Origin: Rhizobium anhuiense
Lineage (GTDB): Bacteria > Pseudomonadota > Alphaproteobacteria > Rhizobiales > Rhizobiaceae
Assembly (NCBI RefSeq): GCF_003985145.1
Contig: NZ_ML133526.1
Location: forward strand, 226,036-290,035
Direction of reading: 5' to 3'
Length of the DNA: 64,000 nucleotides
A program made the translations under genes and the position numbers. The notes under the pieces were generated by a model that was given only the letters and a program-made list of their open reading frames with translations, was not told where the DNA came from and ran no database searches. Shown piece after piece: positions 54,518 to 61,772 of the stretch (the stretch's first letter is position 1; every line of letters begins with the position of its first letter).

Positions 54518-54910
54518 TCACGGGCGCTCGGTCCAAGGATCGACAAGCTCGATCCCAAAGCCCTCTAATCCTTTATATTGCGGGCGGCGAGGGTGAGATC
54601 ATGAGTAATCGCGGTGGCGGCAATCAGGCCGTCCATTGACGACAAGCCGCGTCCGCTTCGCTTTGCGAACCCCATCAAGTCGCCCCAGCCTATCGCAACC
54701 GGCTGGCAGGTCCTGGGCAAGCCATTCGGCCAGCACGTCGCGATTCCGACCGCTTGCCATCAATGCAACGCCACGCCGGATCTCCGCGATCGATACGACG
54801 CTGATGAAAGAGCGATCCTCATCGAGACTGTCCAGCCATTGCAAGGCATGTGTATCGGGACGCGGCCGTGTCACCTCGGAAAGCACATTCGTGGCCGGCA
54901 GAAGTCTCAC
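54518..54910 (-). pseudogene. Degraded VapC-type PIN toxin
   Basis: Pieces of one PIN-domain protein lie in three frames: NVLSEVTRPRPDTHALQWLDSLDEDRSFISVVSIAEIRRGV; then GWGDLMGFAKRSGRGLSSMDGLIAATAITHDLTLAARNIKD; then EGFGIELVDPWTERP before the stop. At least two frameshifts separate them. The first catalytic Asp of the normal LLDTN motif is lost (LLPATN). A GTG start overlaps the antitoxin remnant's stop (GTGA). Non-functional. Confidence 0.8.
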
Positions 54911-55035
54911 AGCTGGAGATCACGCGGTTCGTCGCGCTGCCGTTCGAGATCCAGATCGGCGCCACGCAAAAGCGATTGCATCAGAAACTCTGCAAGGGCT
55001 CCCTTGCGCGCGGTCTTCCGCTGCCATTCCCCGGC
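54907..55035 (-). pseudogene. Remnant of a Phd/YefM-type antitoxin
   Basis: Only the C-terminal ~40 residues are recognisable (GALAEFLMQSLLRGADLDLERQRDEPRD), matching the toxin-binding tail of Phd-like antitoxins. The DNA-binding N-terminus is missing or frame-shifted; upstream sequence is now the promoter of the divergent GntR operon. Pairs with the adjacent broken toxin. Confidence 0.6.
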
Positions 55036-55154
55036 CGAACCGGTCTTGCCGCAAGCAGCTTTTCGAGAGTGAAGGGGCTTTGTGGGCTTTGGGCGGCCGG
55101 CGCCGATCCGGATTGACAACGAGTTGCCGACACTCGCACAATTTACGTTCAGTC

Positions 55155-55171
55155 TGCATTCCCAGGGTGCA
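55155..55171 (+). promoter_or_regulatory. NtrC-like upstream activator site
   Basis: TGCATTCCCAGGGTGCA matches the NtrC pattern TGCACC-N5-GGTGCA at 10 of 12 defined bases. About 80-95 bases before the predicted sigma-54 transcription start, a usual enhancer distance. Confidence 0.5.
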
Positions 55172-55221
55172 AATTCCAGCCGCCGAATCCGAGATATCCT
55201 GGAAATCCTGAACGCAGAATT

Positions 55222-55238
55222 TTGGCACGCGCTTTGCT
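55222..55238 (+). promoter_or_regulatory. Consensus sigma-54 promoter
   Basis: TTGGCACG-N4-TTGCT, an exact match to the -24/-12 consensus (YTGGCACG-N4-TTGCW). The start site would be near 55248-55250, at the GntR start codon. Confidence 0.7.
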
Positions 55239-55243
55239 TTCTG

Positions 55244-55257
55244 TCTTGTATGCAAGA
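55244..55257. promoter_or_regulatory. GntR-type operator over the start codon
   Basis: Inverted repeat TCTTG-TATG-CAAGA, resembling FCD-class GntR sites (TTGTATACAA-like). It covers the start codon and the sigma-54 +1, so the protein could autorepress. Confidence 0.45.
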
Positions 55258-55993
55258 TAGCCAGACATCCGAGACCACGCAGAAGACCATCGAGGAAACG
55301 ATCGTTTCCGGGATTCTGTCAGCCAAGATCCGGCCCGGTACGCGGCTCAGCGAAAACCAGCTGGCAACCCTTTTCGGCGTGTCCCGCACCCGCGTTCGCG
55401 AAGCCATGATGCGCCTGGAAACACGCGGCATCGTACATGTCAGTCCGAGACGGGGCTGGTTCGTCGTCGAGCCGTCTGCCGAAGAGGCGATCGCGGTCTA
55501 TGAGGCGCGGCGCGTCATCGAGGCCGGATTGCTGCGCAGCATGCGCGTGCTGACAGACGAGGGACATAAAGCTCTCGACGCGCATTTGAACGAGGAAAAA
55601 AGCGCCATGGCTGCCGGCGACCGCCAGCGCCTGACCTATTTGATGGGCGATTTTCACATCCGCATCGCAGAATTGAGCGGGAACGCCATCATCGTCGACA
55701 TCCTGCGCGATCTCACCGCGAGGACGATCCTCATTTCGATGCTCTATCAGTCTGAATTTCATGCGACACAGTCTCACGACGGGCATTGCCGCATCTTCGA
55801 AGCGATGCAGGCGGGCGATTTCGGCAGAGCTGCGGAGCTCTCCGTCGAACATCTCGACGAAGTGGAAATGGGCCTCGACCTCACCGCGCGTCCGGATCCG
55901 CTCTCGGAACTGCGCAATTCCCTGTCCCTTCCTCCCAGAGCCGTATCCCCAACCGTCAGACCCAAAAAATCACAACTTCAAAGGAGCAATTGA
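55250..55993 (+). CDS. GntR-family (FCD) transcriptional regulator
   Basis: 247 residues. N-terminal winged helix (~10-75; IRPGTRLSENQLATLFGVSRTRVREAMMRLETRGIVHVSPRRGWFV), then an FCD ligand domain with the metal/acid pattern (D..H..; LMGDFHIRIAELSGN, HDGHCRIFEAM). Ligands in this class are usually small organic acids or amino acids. Starting at the ATG leaves almost no 5' leader from the sigma-54 promoter, so the mRNA may be leaderless; no Shine-Dalgarno is visible. It heads the amino-acid importer operon and probably controls it. Confidence 0.88.
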   Translation: MQDSQTSETTQKTIEETIVSGILSAKIRPGTRLSENQLATLFGVSRTRVREAMMRLETRGIVHVSPRRGWFVVEPSAEEAIAVYEARRVIEAGLLRSMRVLTDEGHKALDAHLNEEKSAMAAGDRQRLTYLMGDFHIRIAELSGNAIIVDILRDLTARTILISMLYQSEFHATQSHDGHCRIFEAMQAGDFGRAAELSVEHLDEVEMGLDLTARPDPLSELRNSLSLPPRAVSPTVRPKKSQLQRSN

Positions 55994-55996
55994 AAC

Positions 55997-56782
55997 ATGC
56001 TGACAAGACGATTCTTCTTCGCAATCGCGACCCTGGCTGCAACCTTCGGCTTCGGCTCGGCGTCCTATGCCGATGCTCTCGCCGACATCACGGCGCGCGG
56101 GACGCTGCGTGTCGCCGTCCCGCAGGATTTCCCGCCCTTCGGTAGCGTCGGCACCGATATGGCGCCGATGGGCTACGATATCGATGTAGCCAATCTCATT
56201 GCCGAAAAGCTGGGCGTCAAGACCGAACTCGTGCCGGTCACCAGCGCCAACCGCGTCCCCTATCTGCAGACGAACAAAGTCGATCTGGTCATATCGAGCC
56301 TCGGCAAGAATGCGGAGCGCGAAAAGGTGATCGATTTCTCGGCAGCCTATGCCCCCTTCTTCAATGGCGTGTTCGCGCCGGCCGATCTTTCGATCGCCAA
56401 GGCGGAGGATCTTGCGGGCAAGAGCATCGGCGTCACGCGCGGCGCCGTGGAGGACCTCGAACTGACGAAGATCGCGCCGGCCGATGCGACGATCAAGCGC
56501 TACGAGGACAATAACGGCACCATCTCCGCCTTCCTGTCCGGCCAGGTCGACACCATCGCCACCGGCAACGTCGTGGCCGCTGCGATCCTCGCTAAAAATC
56601 CTCCCAAGCGCCCTGAGCTGAAGTTCCTCATCAAGAATTCGCCCTGCTACATCGGCCTCAACAAGGAGCAGGCGGCGCTTCTGGAGAAGGTGAACGGCAT
56701 TATCGCCGCCGCCAAAACCGATGGATCGCTCAACGCCATATCGCAGAAGTGGCTCGGCGCTGATCTCCCGTCGGATCTCTAA
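55997..56782 (+). CDS. Polar amino-acid ABC binding protein (second operon)
   Basis: 261 residues, SBP family 3, with a signal peptide (MLTRRFFFAIATLAATFGFGSASYA). LADITARGTLRVAVPQDFPPFGSVGTDMAPMGYDIDVANLIAEKLGVKTELVPVTSANRVPYLQTNKVDLVISSLGKNAEREKVIDFS is textbook for the family. AGGAGC precedes the start, overlapping the GntR stop. Likely nitrogen-regulated through the sigma-54 promoter upstream. Confidence 0.92.
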   Translation: MLTRRFFFAIATLAATFGFGSASYADALADITARGTLRVAVPQDFPPFGSVGTDMAPMGYDIDVANLIAEKLGVKTELVPVTSANRVPYLQTNKVDLVISSLGKNAEREKVIDFSAAYAPFFNGVFAPADLSIAKAEDLAGKSIGVTRGAVEDLELTKIAPADATIKRYEDNNGTISAFLSGQVDTIATGNVVAAAILAKNPPKRPELKFLIKNSPCYIGLNKEQAALLEKVNGIIAAAKTDGSLNAISQKWLGADLPSDL

Positions 56783-56799
56783 GGACCCGGTCTTACCAA

Positions 56800-56829
56800 C
56801 GTCATCCCGCGCCCGCACGCGGGATGACG
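56800..56829. other. REP-like hairpin within the operon
   Basis: Perfect 12-bp stem CGTCATCCCGCG / CGCGGGATGACG with a six-base loop, between the SBP and permease genes. No T-run. Such elements often stabilise the SBP mRNA so it exceeds the permease message. Confidence 0.7.
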
Positions 56830-56862
56830 TGACGCTCGGTCACCGCAAGAGGGGACAATTCC

Positions 56863-57534
56863 TTGAGCTATCATTTCGAATTTGGCTGGCTGCTGCAATA
56901 TTACCCTGAGATCATCAAGGGCATACTGGTCACCCTGGAGCTTATCGCGATCGGCGGTGTGCTCGGCATTGCCCTCGGCATCTTCTGCGCCTGGGTGCGC
57001 GCACTCGGCCCGGCCTGGCTGAAACCTGTCGTTGCGACCTATGTCGAACTGATCCGCAACACGCCCTTTCTGATCCAGCTCTTTTTCATCTTCTTCGGTC
57101 TGCCGTCGCTCGGCCTCCAGCTTCCCGAACTGACGGCCGCCAATCTCGCGATGGTCATCAACCTCGGCGCCTATAGCTGCGAAATTATCCGTGCGGGCAT
57201 CCAGGCGACCCCGAAGGGCCAGTTCGAGGCAGGCGAGAGCCTCGCCATGACGCGCTTCGAAACCTTCCGCCATGTCGTTCTCGTGCCGTCACTGCAGCGC
57301 ATCTGGCCGGCGCTATCGTCGCAGGTCGTCATCGTCATGCTCGGCTCATCGGTCGTGTCGCAGATCGCCGCCGAGGATCTGACCTTTGCGGCGAACTTCA
57401 TACAATCACGAACCTTCCGCGCCTTCGAGGCCTACATCGTCTCGACATCAATCTATCTCGTCCTGGCAATCCTGCTCCGGCAGCTGCTGGGAGTGGTCGG
57501 CGGGTTCATTTTCCCGAGGAGGGCGGCACGATGA
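56863..57534 (+). CDS. Amino-acid ABC permease 1 (second operon)
   Basis: 223 residues, HisM/HisQ family. IIKGILVTLELIAIGGVLGIALGIFCAWVRA, YVELIRNTPFLIQLFFIFFGLPSLGL, EAA-type KGQFEAGESLAMTRFETFRHVVLVPSLQRIWPALSSQVVIVMLGSSVVSQI. Starts with TTG, with GAGGGG eight bases upstream and no in-frame ATG nearby. Overlaps permease 2 by four bases. Confidence 0.9.
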   Translation: MSYHFEFGWLLQYYPEIIKGILVTLELIAIGGVLGIALGIFCAWVRALGPAWLKPVVATYVELIRNTPFLIQLFFIFFGLPSLGLQLPELTAANLAMVINLGAYSCEIIRAGIQATPKGQFEAGESLAMTRFETFRHVVLVPSLQRIWPALSSQVVIVMLGSSVVSQIAAEDLTFAANFIQSRTFRAFEAYIVSTSIYLVLAILLRQLLGVVGGFIFPRRAAR

Positions 57535-58190
57535 TCGAGTTCACACTCTGGGACATCCTGCGCAACCTGCTGCTCTCCACCCGCTGGACGATCCTGCTTT
57601 CGCTCGTCTCGTTCATCGGCGGCAGCGTGGTCGGACTGGGGCTGCTGTTCCTGCGCATCAGCAAGCGCAAGGCATTCAGGGCAATCGCGAAATATTATAT
57701 CGAGCTCTTCCAGGGCACGCCGCTGCTGATGCAGCTCTTCATCGCGTTTTTCGGCCTCGGCCTCTTCGGGATCGACGTGCCGGCCTGGCTTGCCGCGGGT
57801 TTGGCGCTCATCCTGTGGAGTGCTGCCTTCCTCGCCGAGATCTGGCGCGGCTGCGTCGAAGCGGTCGCCAAGGGGCAATGGGAAGCCTCCGCCAGCCTTG
57901 GCATGGGACGGCTGCAGCAGATGCGCTACGTCATCTTGCCCCAGGCGCTGAGGGTCGCCATACCGCCCACCGTCGGTTTCTCCGTTCAAATCGTCAAGGG
58001 TACGGCGCTGACCTCGATCATCGGCTTCGTCGAACTGTCGAAAGCCGGCACCGTGGTCACCAATGCCACCTTCCAGCCCTTCACCGTCTACGGGCTCGTC
58101 GCCCTCATCTATTTCGCCCTCTGCTGGCCTTTGTCGAAAAGCAGCCAGATCCTGGAAAGGAAGCTCAATGTCGCTCATCGAAATCACTGA
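57531..58190 (+). CDS. Amino-acid ABC permease 2 (second operon)
   Basis: 219 residues, HisM/HisQ family. STRWTILLSLVSFIGGSVVGLGLLFLRISKRK, YIELFQGTPLLMQLFIAFFGLGLFG, EAA-type KGQWEASASLGMGRLQQMRYVILPQALRVAIPPTVGFSVQIVKGTALTSIIG. Its last 23 bases overlap the ATPase gene. Confidence 0.92.
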   Translation: MIEFTLWDILRNLLLSTRWTILLSLVSFIGGSVVGLGLLFLRISKRKAFRAIAKYYIELFQGTPLLMQLFIAFFGLGLFGIDVPAWLAAGLALILWSAAFLAEIWRGCVEAVAKGQWEASASLGMGRLQQMRYVILPQALRVAIPPTVGFSVQIVKGTALTSIIGFVELSKAGTVVTNATFQPFTVYGLVALIYFALCWPLSKSSQILERKLNVAHRNH

Positions 58191-58893
58191 AGTCCGCAAG
58201 AGCTATGGAACCACCGAGGTGCTGAAGGGCATCAATCTCGATGTCGAGGCTGGCGAAGTCATCGCCATTATCGGCAAGAGCGGCTCGGGAAAATCGACCC
58301 TGCTTCGCTGCATCAACGGCCTGGAGACCATCACCGACGGCTCGATCTCCGTGGCCGGCGCGCAGCTCCTCGATGACGAAGTGCATCTGAAGGCCTTGCG
58401 CCTCAAGGTCGGCATGATCTTTCAGCAGTTCAACCTCTTCCCGCACCTGACGGTCGGCGGCAACGTCATGCTGTCGCAGACCGTGGTCAAGAAAACCCCG
58501 AAGGCCGAAGCCGAAGCCACCGCCCGCAAGATGCTGGAGCGGGTGGGGCTGGGCCACAGGTTCGACGCCTATCCGGACGAGCTCTCGGGTGGCCAGCAGC
58601 AGCGCGTCGCCATCGCCCGCGCGCTCGCCATGCAGCCTGCAGCCCTTCTCTGTGACGAAATCACTTCCGCGCTCGATCCGGAACTGGTCGCCGAAGTTCT
58701 GGCCGTCGTGCGCGAGCTTGCCGCCGAGGGCATGACACTGCTGATGGTAACCCACGAGATGAAGTTCGCCCGCGACGTCTGCAACCGTGTCGTCTTCATG
58801 CATCAGGGCCGGGTCCACGAAGCAGGCCGGCCGGAGGAAGTCTTCGCCAATCCGCAGACGGCAGAGCTGAAGCAGTTCCTCGGTGTCAGTTAA
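58168..58893 (+). CDS. Amino-acid ABC ATPase (second operon)
   Basis: 241 residues, GlnQ family. Walker A IGKSGSGKST, Q-loop FQQFNLFPHLTVGGNVMLS, signature LSGGQQQR, Walker B ALLCDEITSALDPELVAEV, H-loop VTHEM. Lacks the insertion of the first operon's ATPase. Ribosome site GGAAAGGAAG sits inside the permease reading frame. Completes the operon. Confidence 0.94.
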   Translation: MSLIEITEVRKSYGTTEVLKGINLDVEAGEVIAIIGKSGSGKSTLLRCINGLETITDGSISVAGAQLLDDEVHLKALRLKVGMIFQQFNLFPHLTVGGNVMLSQTVVKKTPKAEAEATARKMLERVGLGHRFDAYPDELSGGQQQRVAIARALAMQPAALLCDEITSALDPELVAEVLAVVRELAAEGMTLLMVTHEMKFARDVCNRVVFMHQGRVHEAGRPEEVFANPQTAELKQFLGVS

Positions 58894-58963
58894 GAAACGA
58901 CGACATGCTCTCGCTTATGCCGGCCGGCGTCGTCGGCCGGCAGGATGAGAACGCACTGAGCCA

Positions 58964-59167
58964 CTAGCGTAGCTCTTCATCCAGTTCCGCGTCGACGGCA
59001 TCCAGAGCCGAAAAGGGCAGCATTTCTCCGCGCCGGGATTCCTCTTCCGCCCGCAACAGCGAGCATAGGGCATAGCGGCCATCTTCTTCGCGTGCCATAT
59101 CTTCGCGAATAAGGGCGTCCAGATATTCACTCGGCATCGTGTACTGGCTCTTCCCGTTGGCGCGCAT
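58964..59167 (-). pseudogene. Truncated ParD-like antitoxin
   Basis: 67 residues. MPSEYLDALIREDMAREED matches the second half of the ParD ribbon-helix-helix (SEYLR-LIR-D) and the acidic C-terminal tail. The first beta strand and helix are missing: upstream codons hit a stop and overlap the divergent esterase start. No parE toxin adjoins it. An orphan, probably inactive, remnant. Confidence 0.55.
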
Positions 59168-59185
59168 ATCGACAAGGCGATTCTC

Positions 59186-60067
59186 ATGACCATTCCTTCC
59201 AGCGTCTATTCAATGCCCGGAACGTATTTTTTCGATCTGGCTCCTGTCGCGGGCGGCGAGCCCTATCGCATATTCCTGTCCATTCCGGCAGAGAGACCAC
59301 CAGCGGAAGGATGGCCGCTTCTCGTGTTGACCGACGGCAACGCCACTTTCCCCTTCGCGGTCGCCAGCTTGGTCACGCAGGCACCTTATCCCACGGGAAC
59401 GAATGTCGGCTGGGGGGTGATCGCGGCGATCGGCTACCCCTGCGACGCGCCCTATGATCCACTCCGCCGGTCTTGGGATCTAGGGCCTCCGCCGGTCAAA
59501 TCCTATCCGCCCTTCGTTGAGGGCGGTCCGCCGGTTGTCATCGGAGGGACCGGCAAGCTGCTCGATTTCATCGAGCACGAGCTTATACCGCGGATTGCAG
59601 AGATGGTGATCCTGGATCCCATGCGCCGATCGCTTTTCGGACATTCCTTCGGCGGCCTCTTTACTCTCTATGGCCTGTTCGAGCGTCCAAGTCTGTTTGC
59701 CAATTGGATTGCCGCCAGCCCAACCATCTATTGGGAGAACAGTGAAATTCTCAAGAATGAGGCGAACCGCCAAGTCATACCGGGAAAGGCATCCTTCCTG
59801 CATTTGTCCGCCGGAGAACACGAAGGCGATGAGCTGGCACCCTTCCAGTACCGGAACGAGGATGCCGCGACACGTCTGGAGAAGAGGAAGATCGAGCGGA
59901 CCGTCCTCCTGGCGCGGGAGATGGCGGAGCGATTAAACGGCACCGCCGACGGATTGCGTACCGAATTCGAGCTGTATGCCGGCGAGACCCATATGTCGGT
60001 TCTTGCGGCGGCCGTCAATCGCGCGGTGAGCATTGCGTTCGCCGTCCAGGATTTGGCCGACAGATAA
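59186..60067 (+). CDS. Alpha/beta-hydrolase esterase (Fes/IroE-like)
   Basis: 293 residues. Nucleophile elbow GHSFGGLFTLY and C-terminal His in AGETHMSVL. PLLVLTDGNATFPFAVASL, then GTGKLLDFIEHELIPRI, place it in the putative-esterase/ferric-enterobactin esterase-like family. No signal peptide, so cytosolic; may hydrolyse a trilactone siderophore or another ester. The ribosome site is weak (AAGGCG). No siderophore genes are visible nearby. Confidence 0.75.
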   Translation: MTIPSSVYSMPGTYFFDLAPVAGGEPYRIFLSIPAERPPAEGWPLLVLTDGNATFPFAVASLVTQAPYPTGTNVGWGVIAAIGYPCDAPYDPLRRSWDLGPPPVKSYPPFVEGGPPVVIGGTGKLLDFIEHELIPRIAEMVILDPMRRSLFGHSFGGLFTLYGLFERPSLFANWIAASPTIYWENSEILKNEANRQVIPGKASFLHLSAGEHEGDELAPFQYRNEDAATRLEKRKIERTVLLAREMAERLNGTADGLRTEFELYAGETHMSVLAAAVNRAVSIAFAVQDLADR

Positions 60068-60194
60068 CGCTCTCTGCAAAGGCTTCATCGGCGAAATGGC
60101 CTCCCCTCGGGAGTTGGTGGGGGCACTCCATATTGACAGAATCAGAGCAATAACACATCGAAGAAATGGTAAAAATCTGGCAGGGGACTGGGTA

Positions 60195-60860
60195 ATGGAT
60201 AGTCTAATAACGCTGATGACGGACCCTGCAGTGCGGGCACGCGTCGACAACGAATGGGATAAGCTGGAGACAGATTTTGCCGCAGCTTATGCCGCGATGC
60301 CAGTCAAGTACATGTCCCGAACAGAATTGTCCTTTCATTCCTACGTGAAGCTTTTGGGATTTCTCAGTATCGACGTGGCCTCACTCGAGGGAGACATCGT
60401 TGAGATCGGCGTCTGGAAAGGCAAGTCTCTCGCCTTTATGCAAAGGCTTTCGTCGCCTTCGACAAAACTCGTTGGAATCGATCCATTCGAATTGCCAGGA
60501 CAACTTCAAGAAGTCGATTATTTTCGCAATGTTCTTTATAGAACCTGCATTTTGGTAAGAGGCTACTCGCAAAATGCCATCGAGCGCACGCTTCAGGCCA
60601 CCAAACGGTTCAAGATTTTGCATATCGATGGCGGTCATGCCAGCGAGAATGTATGGGCAGATTTCCTTCTTTATGAGCGATTTGTCGTACCTGGTGGGTA
60701 TATCGTCTTCGACGACTATGGCGATTTTGCCCATTCACCAGAAGTAGGACCCGCCGTAGATAGAATAGGTGCAGCGGGCCTTTTCGAAAATTATGATGTT
60801 TTGGGTCAATTGCCGGAGTACGAGAGCAGCTATGTCCTGCGAAAGCGAAAGGGCGAGTGA
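60195..60860 (+). CDS. TylF/MycF-like SAM methyltransferase
   Basis: 221 residues. EGDIVEIGVWKGKSLAFMQRL is the SAM site with the acidic strand VGIDPFELPGQ; HIDGGHASENVWADFLLYERFVVPGGYIVFDDYGDF matches the metal-dependent TylF/Methyltransf_24 branch (D...H, DDY). It probably O-methylates a sugar or small molecule. The gene is noticeably AT-richer than its neighbours, suggesting recent transfer. The start is set by AGGGGA; longer frames read back into the esterase gene. Confidence 0.75.
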   Translation: MDSLITLMTDPAVRARVDNEWDKLETDFAAAYAAMPVKYMSRTELSFHSYVKLLGFLSIDVASLEGDIVEIGVWKGKSLAFMQRLSSPSTKLVGIDPFELPGQLQEVDYFRNVLYRTCILVRGYSQNAIERTLQATKRFKILHIDGGHASENVWADFLLYERFVVPGGYIVFDDYGDFAHSPEVGPAVDRIGAAGLFENYDVLGQLPEYESSYVLRKRKGE

Positions 60861-61316
60861 AATTCCCCGCTTCTCGAACGCCGGCGAGCATTCTGTCTTT
60901 ACCCTCAGCCAGCTTTCGCGAGCTGCCTAAGACGCCTTAACACTTTCAATCCTCGCATCGGCCCGAAAATCGATTCCGATTTTCGGGCCGATGCGCTGGT
61001 AGGCGCACCATTGCAATCCATGACATCGACGGTTATCGCATTTTCGGTATAGCTGACGGCACTCCGGAAGCATGAGTTCGTTTGCTTTGATAAGCCGTTG
61101 TTCTCGTTCTCAATGAGAGCCACACTGGCTGGTGAAACCAGCCTATAGGCGCCTTTGCAGCGCAAGTTGGGCGGGGTTTCTGCGCAAGCCTGCGGCAGGG
61201 TTGGCTTGCTAGGTCGCAGTACGCCTTCACTTCGCGAGTCAGATCCATGAACATTGCTTATCCAGGATCGTGCTGCCGCATATGCTGAATTTAGCTGTCA
61301 GACAGGAGTAAGAACA
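60861..61316. other. Intergenic region with a 19-bp palindrome
   Basis: 456 bases, no supportable gene. A perfect 19-bp inverted repeat (60954-60972 with 60977-60995; arms start CGCATCGGCCCG) with a four-base loop ATTC. No T-run, so more a dispersed palindrome or mRNA end than a classical terminator. The promoter for the following operon should lie at the right end. Confidence 0.6.
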
Positions 61317-61772
61317 TTGGGATTCATGTTGAACGCGGAAGCGCTGAAGGATTATCAGCCAAATCGATATCCTTTCCTGATGATCGACTGCGTCACCGAT
61401 GTCGAGCCAGGTAAATATGCAAAGGGCTACAAGAACCTCTCCAACAACGAGTGGTATTTTCCCATCCACTTTCCCGGCCGTCCGAACATGCCCGGCGCGC
61501 TGCAGCTTGAGGCGATGGCGCAGATGCTCACCGTCGCGATCACCACGCAGGAAGGGCTGAAGGGGATGGTCACTCATGCGCTTCAGCACACGGTGCGGTT
61601 TCGCAAGGAAGTTCTGCCGGGAGAGTGCCTGCAGATCGAAGCTTACGTGGACAGCTGGCGACGCGGCATATGTAAGGGTCACGCGACGGGCTATACCAAC
61701 GGCACGATCGCTTGCGAGGCCGATATGTTGATTACGATACCGGAAATCCTAGAGCAGTTTCTTCCGAAGTAA
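61317..61772 (+). CDS. FabZ-like 3-hydroxyacyl-ACP dehydratase
   Basis: 151 residues, hotdog fold. Catalytic H51 in FPIHFPGRPNMPGALQLEAMAQM and E65 in the same stretch; YPFLMIDCVTDVEPG is the usual N-terminal strand. It dehydrates a beta-hydroxyacyl thioester. TTG start with AGGAG eight bases upstream; an ATG three codons later is the alternative. Its TAA shares a base with the next ATG (TAATG), so it is coupled to the GMC gene. The Arg in HFPGR-P is unusual (often His/Asn). Confidence 0.85.
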   Translation: MGFMLNAEALKDYQPNRYPFLMIDCVTDVEPGKYAKGYKNLSNNEWYFPIHFPGRPNMPGALQLEAMAQMLTVAITTQEGLKGMVTHALQHTVRFRKEVLPGECLQIEAYVDSWRRGICKGHATGYTNGTIACEADMLITIPEILEQFLPK

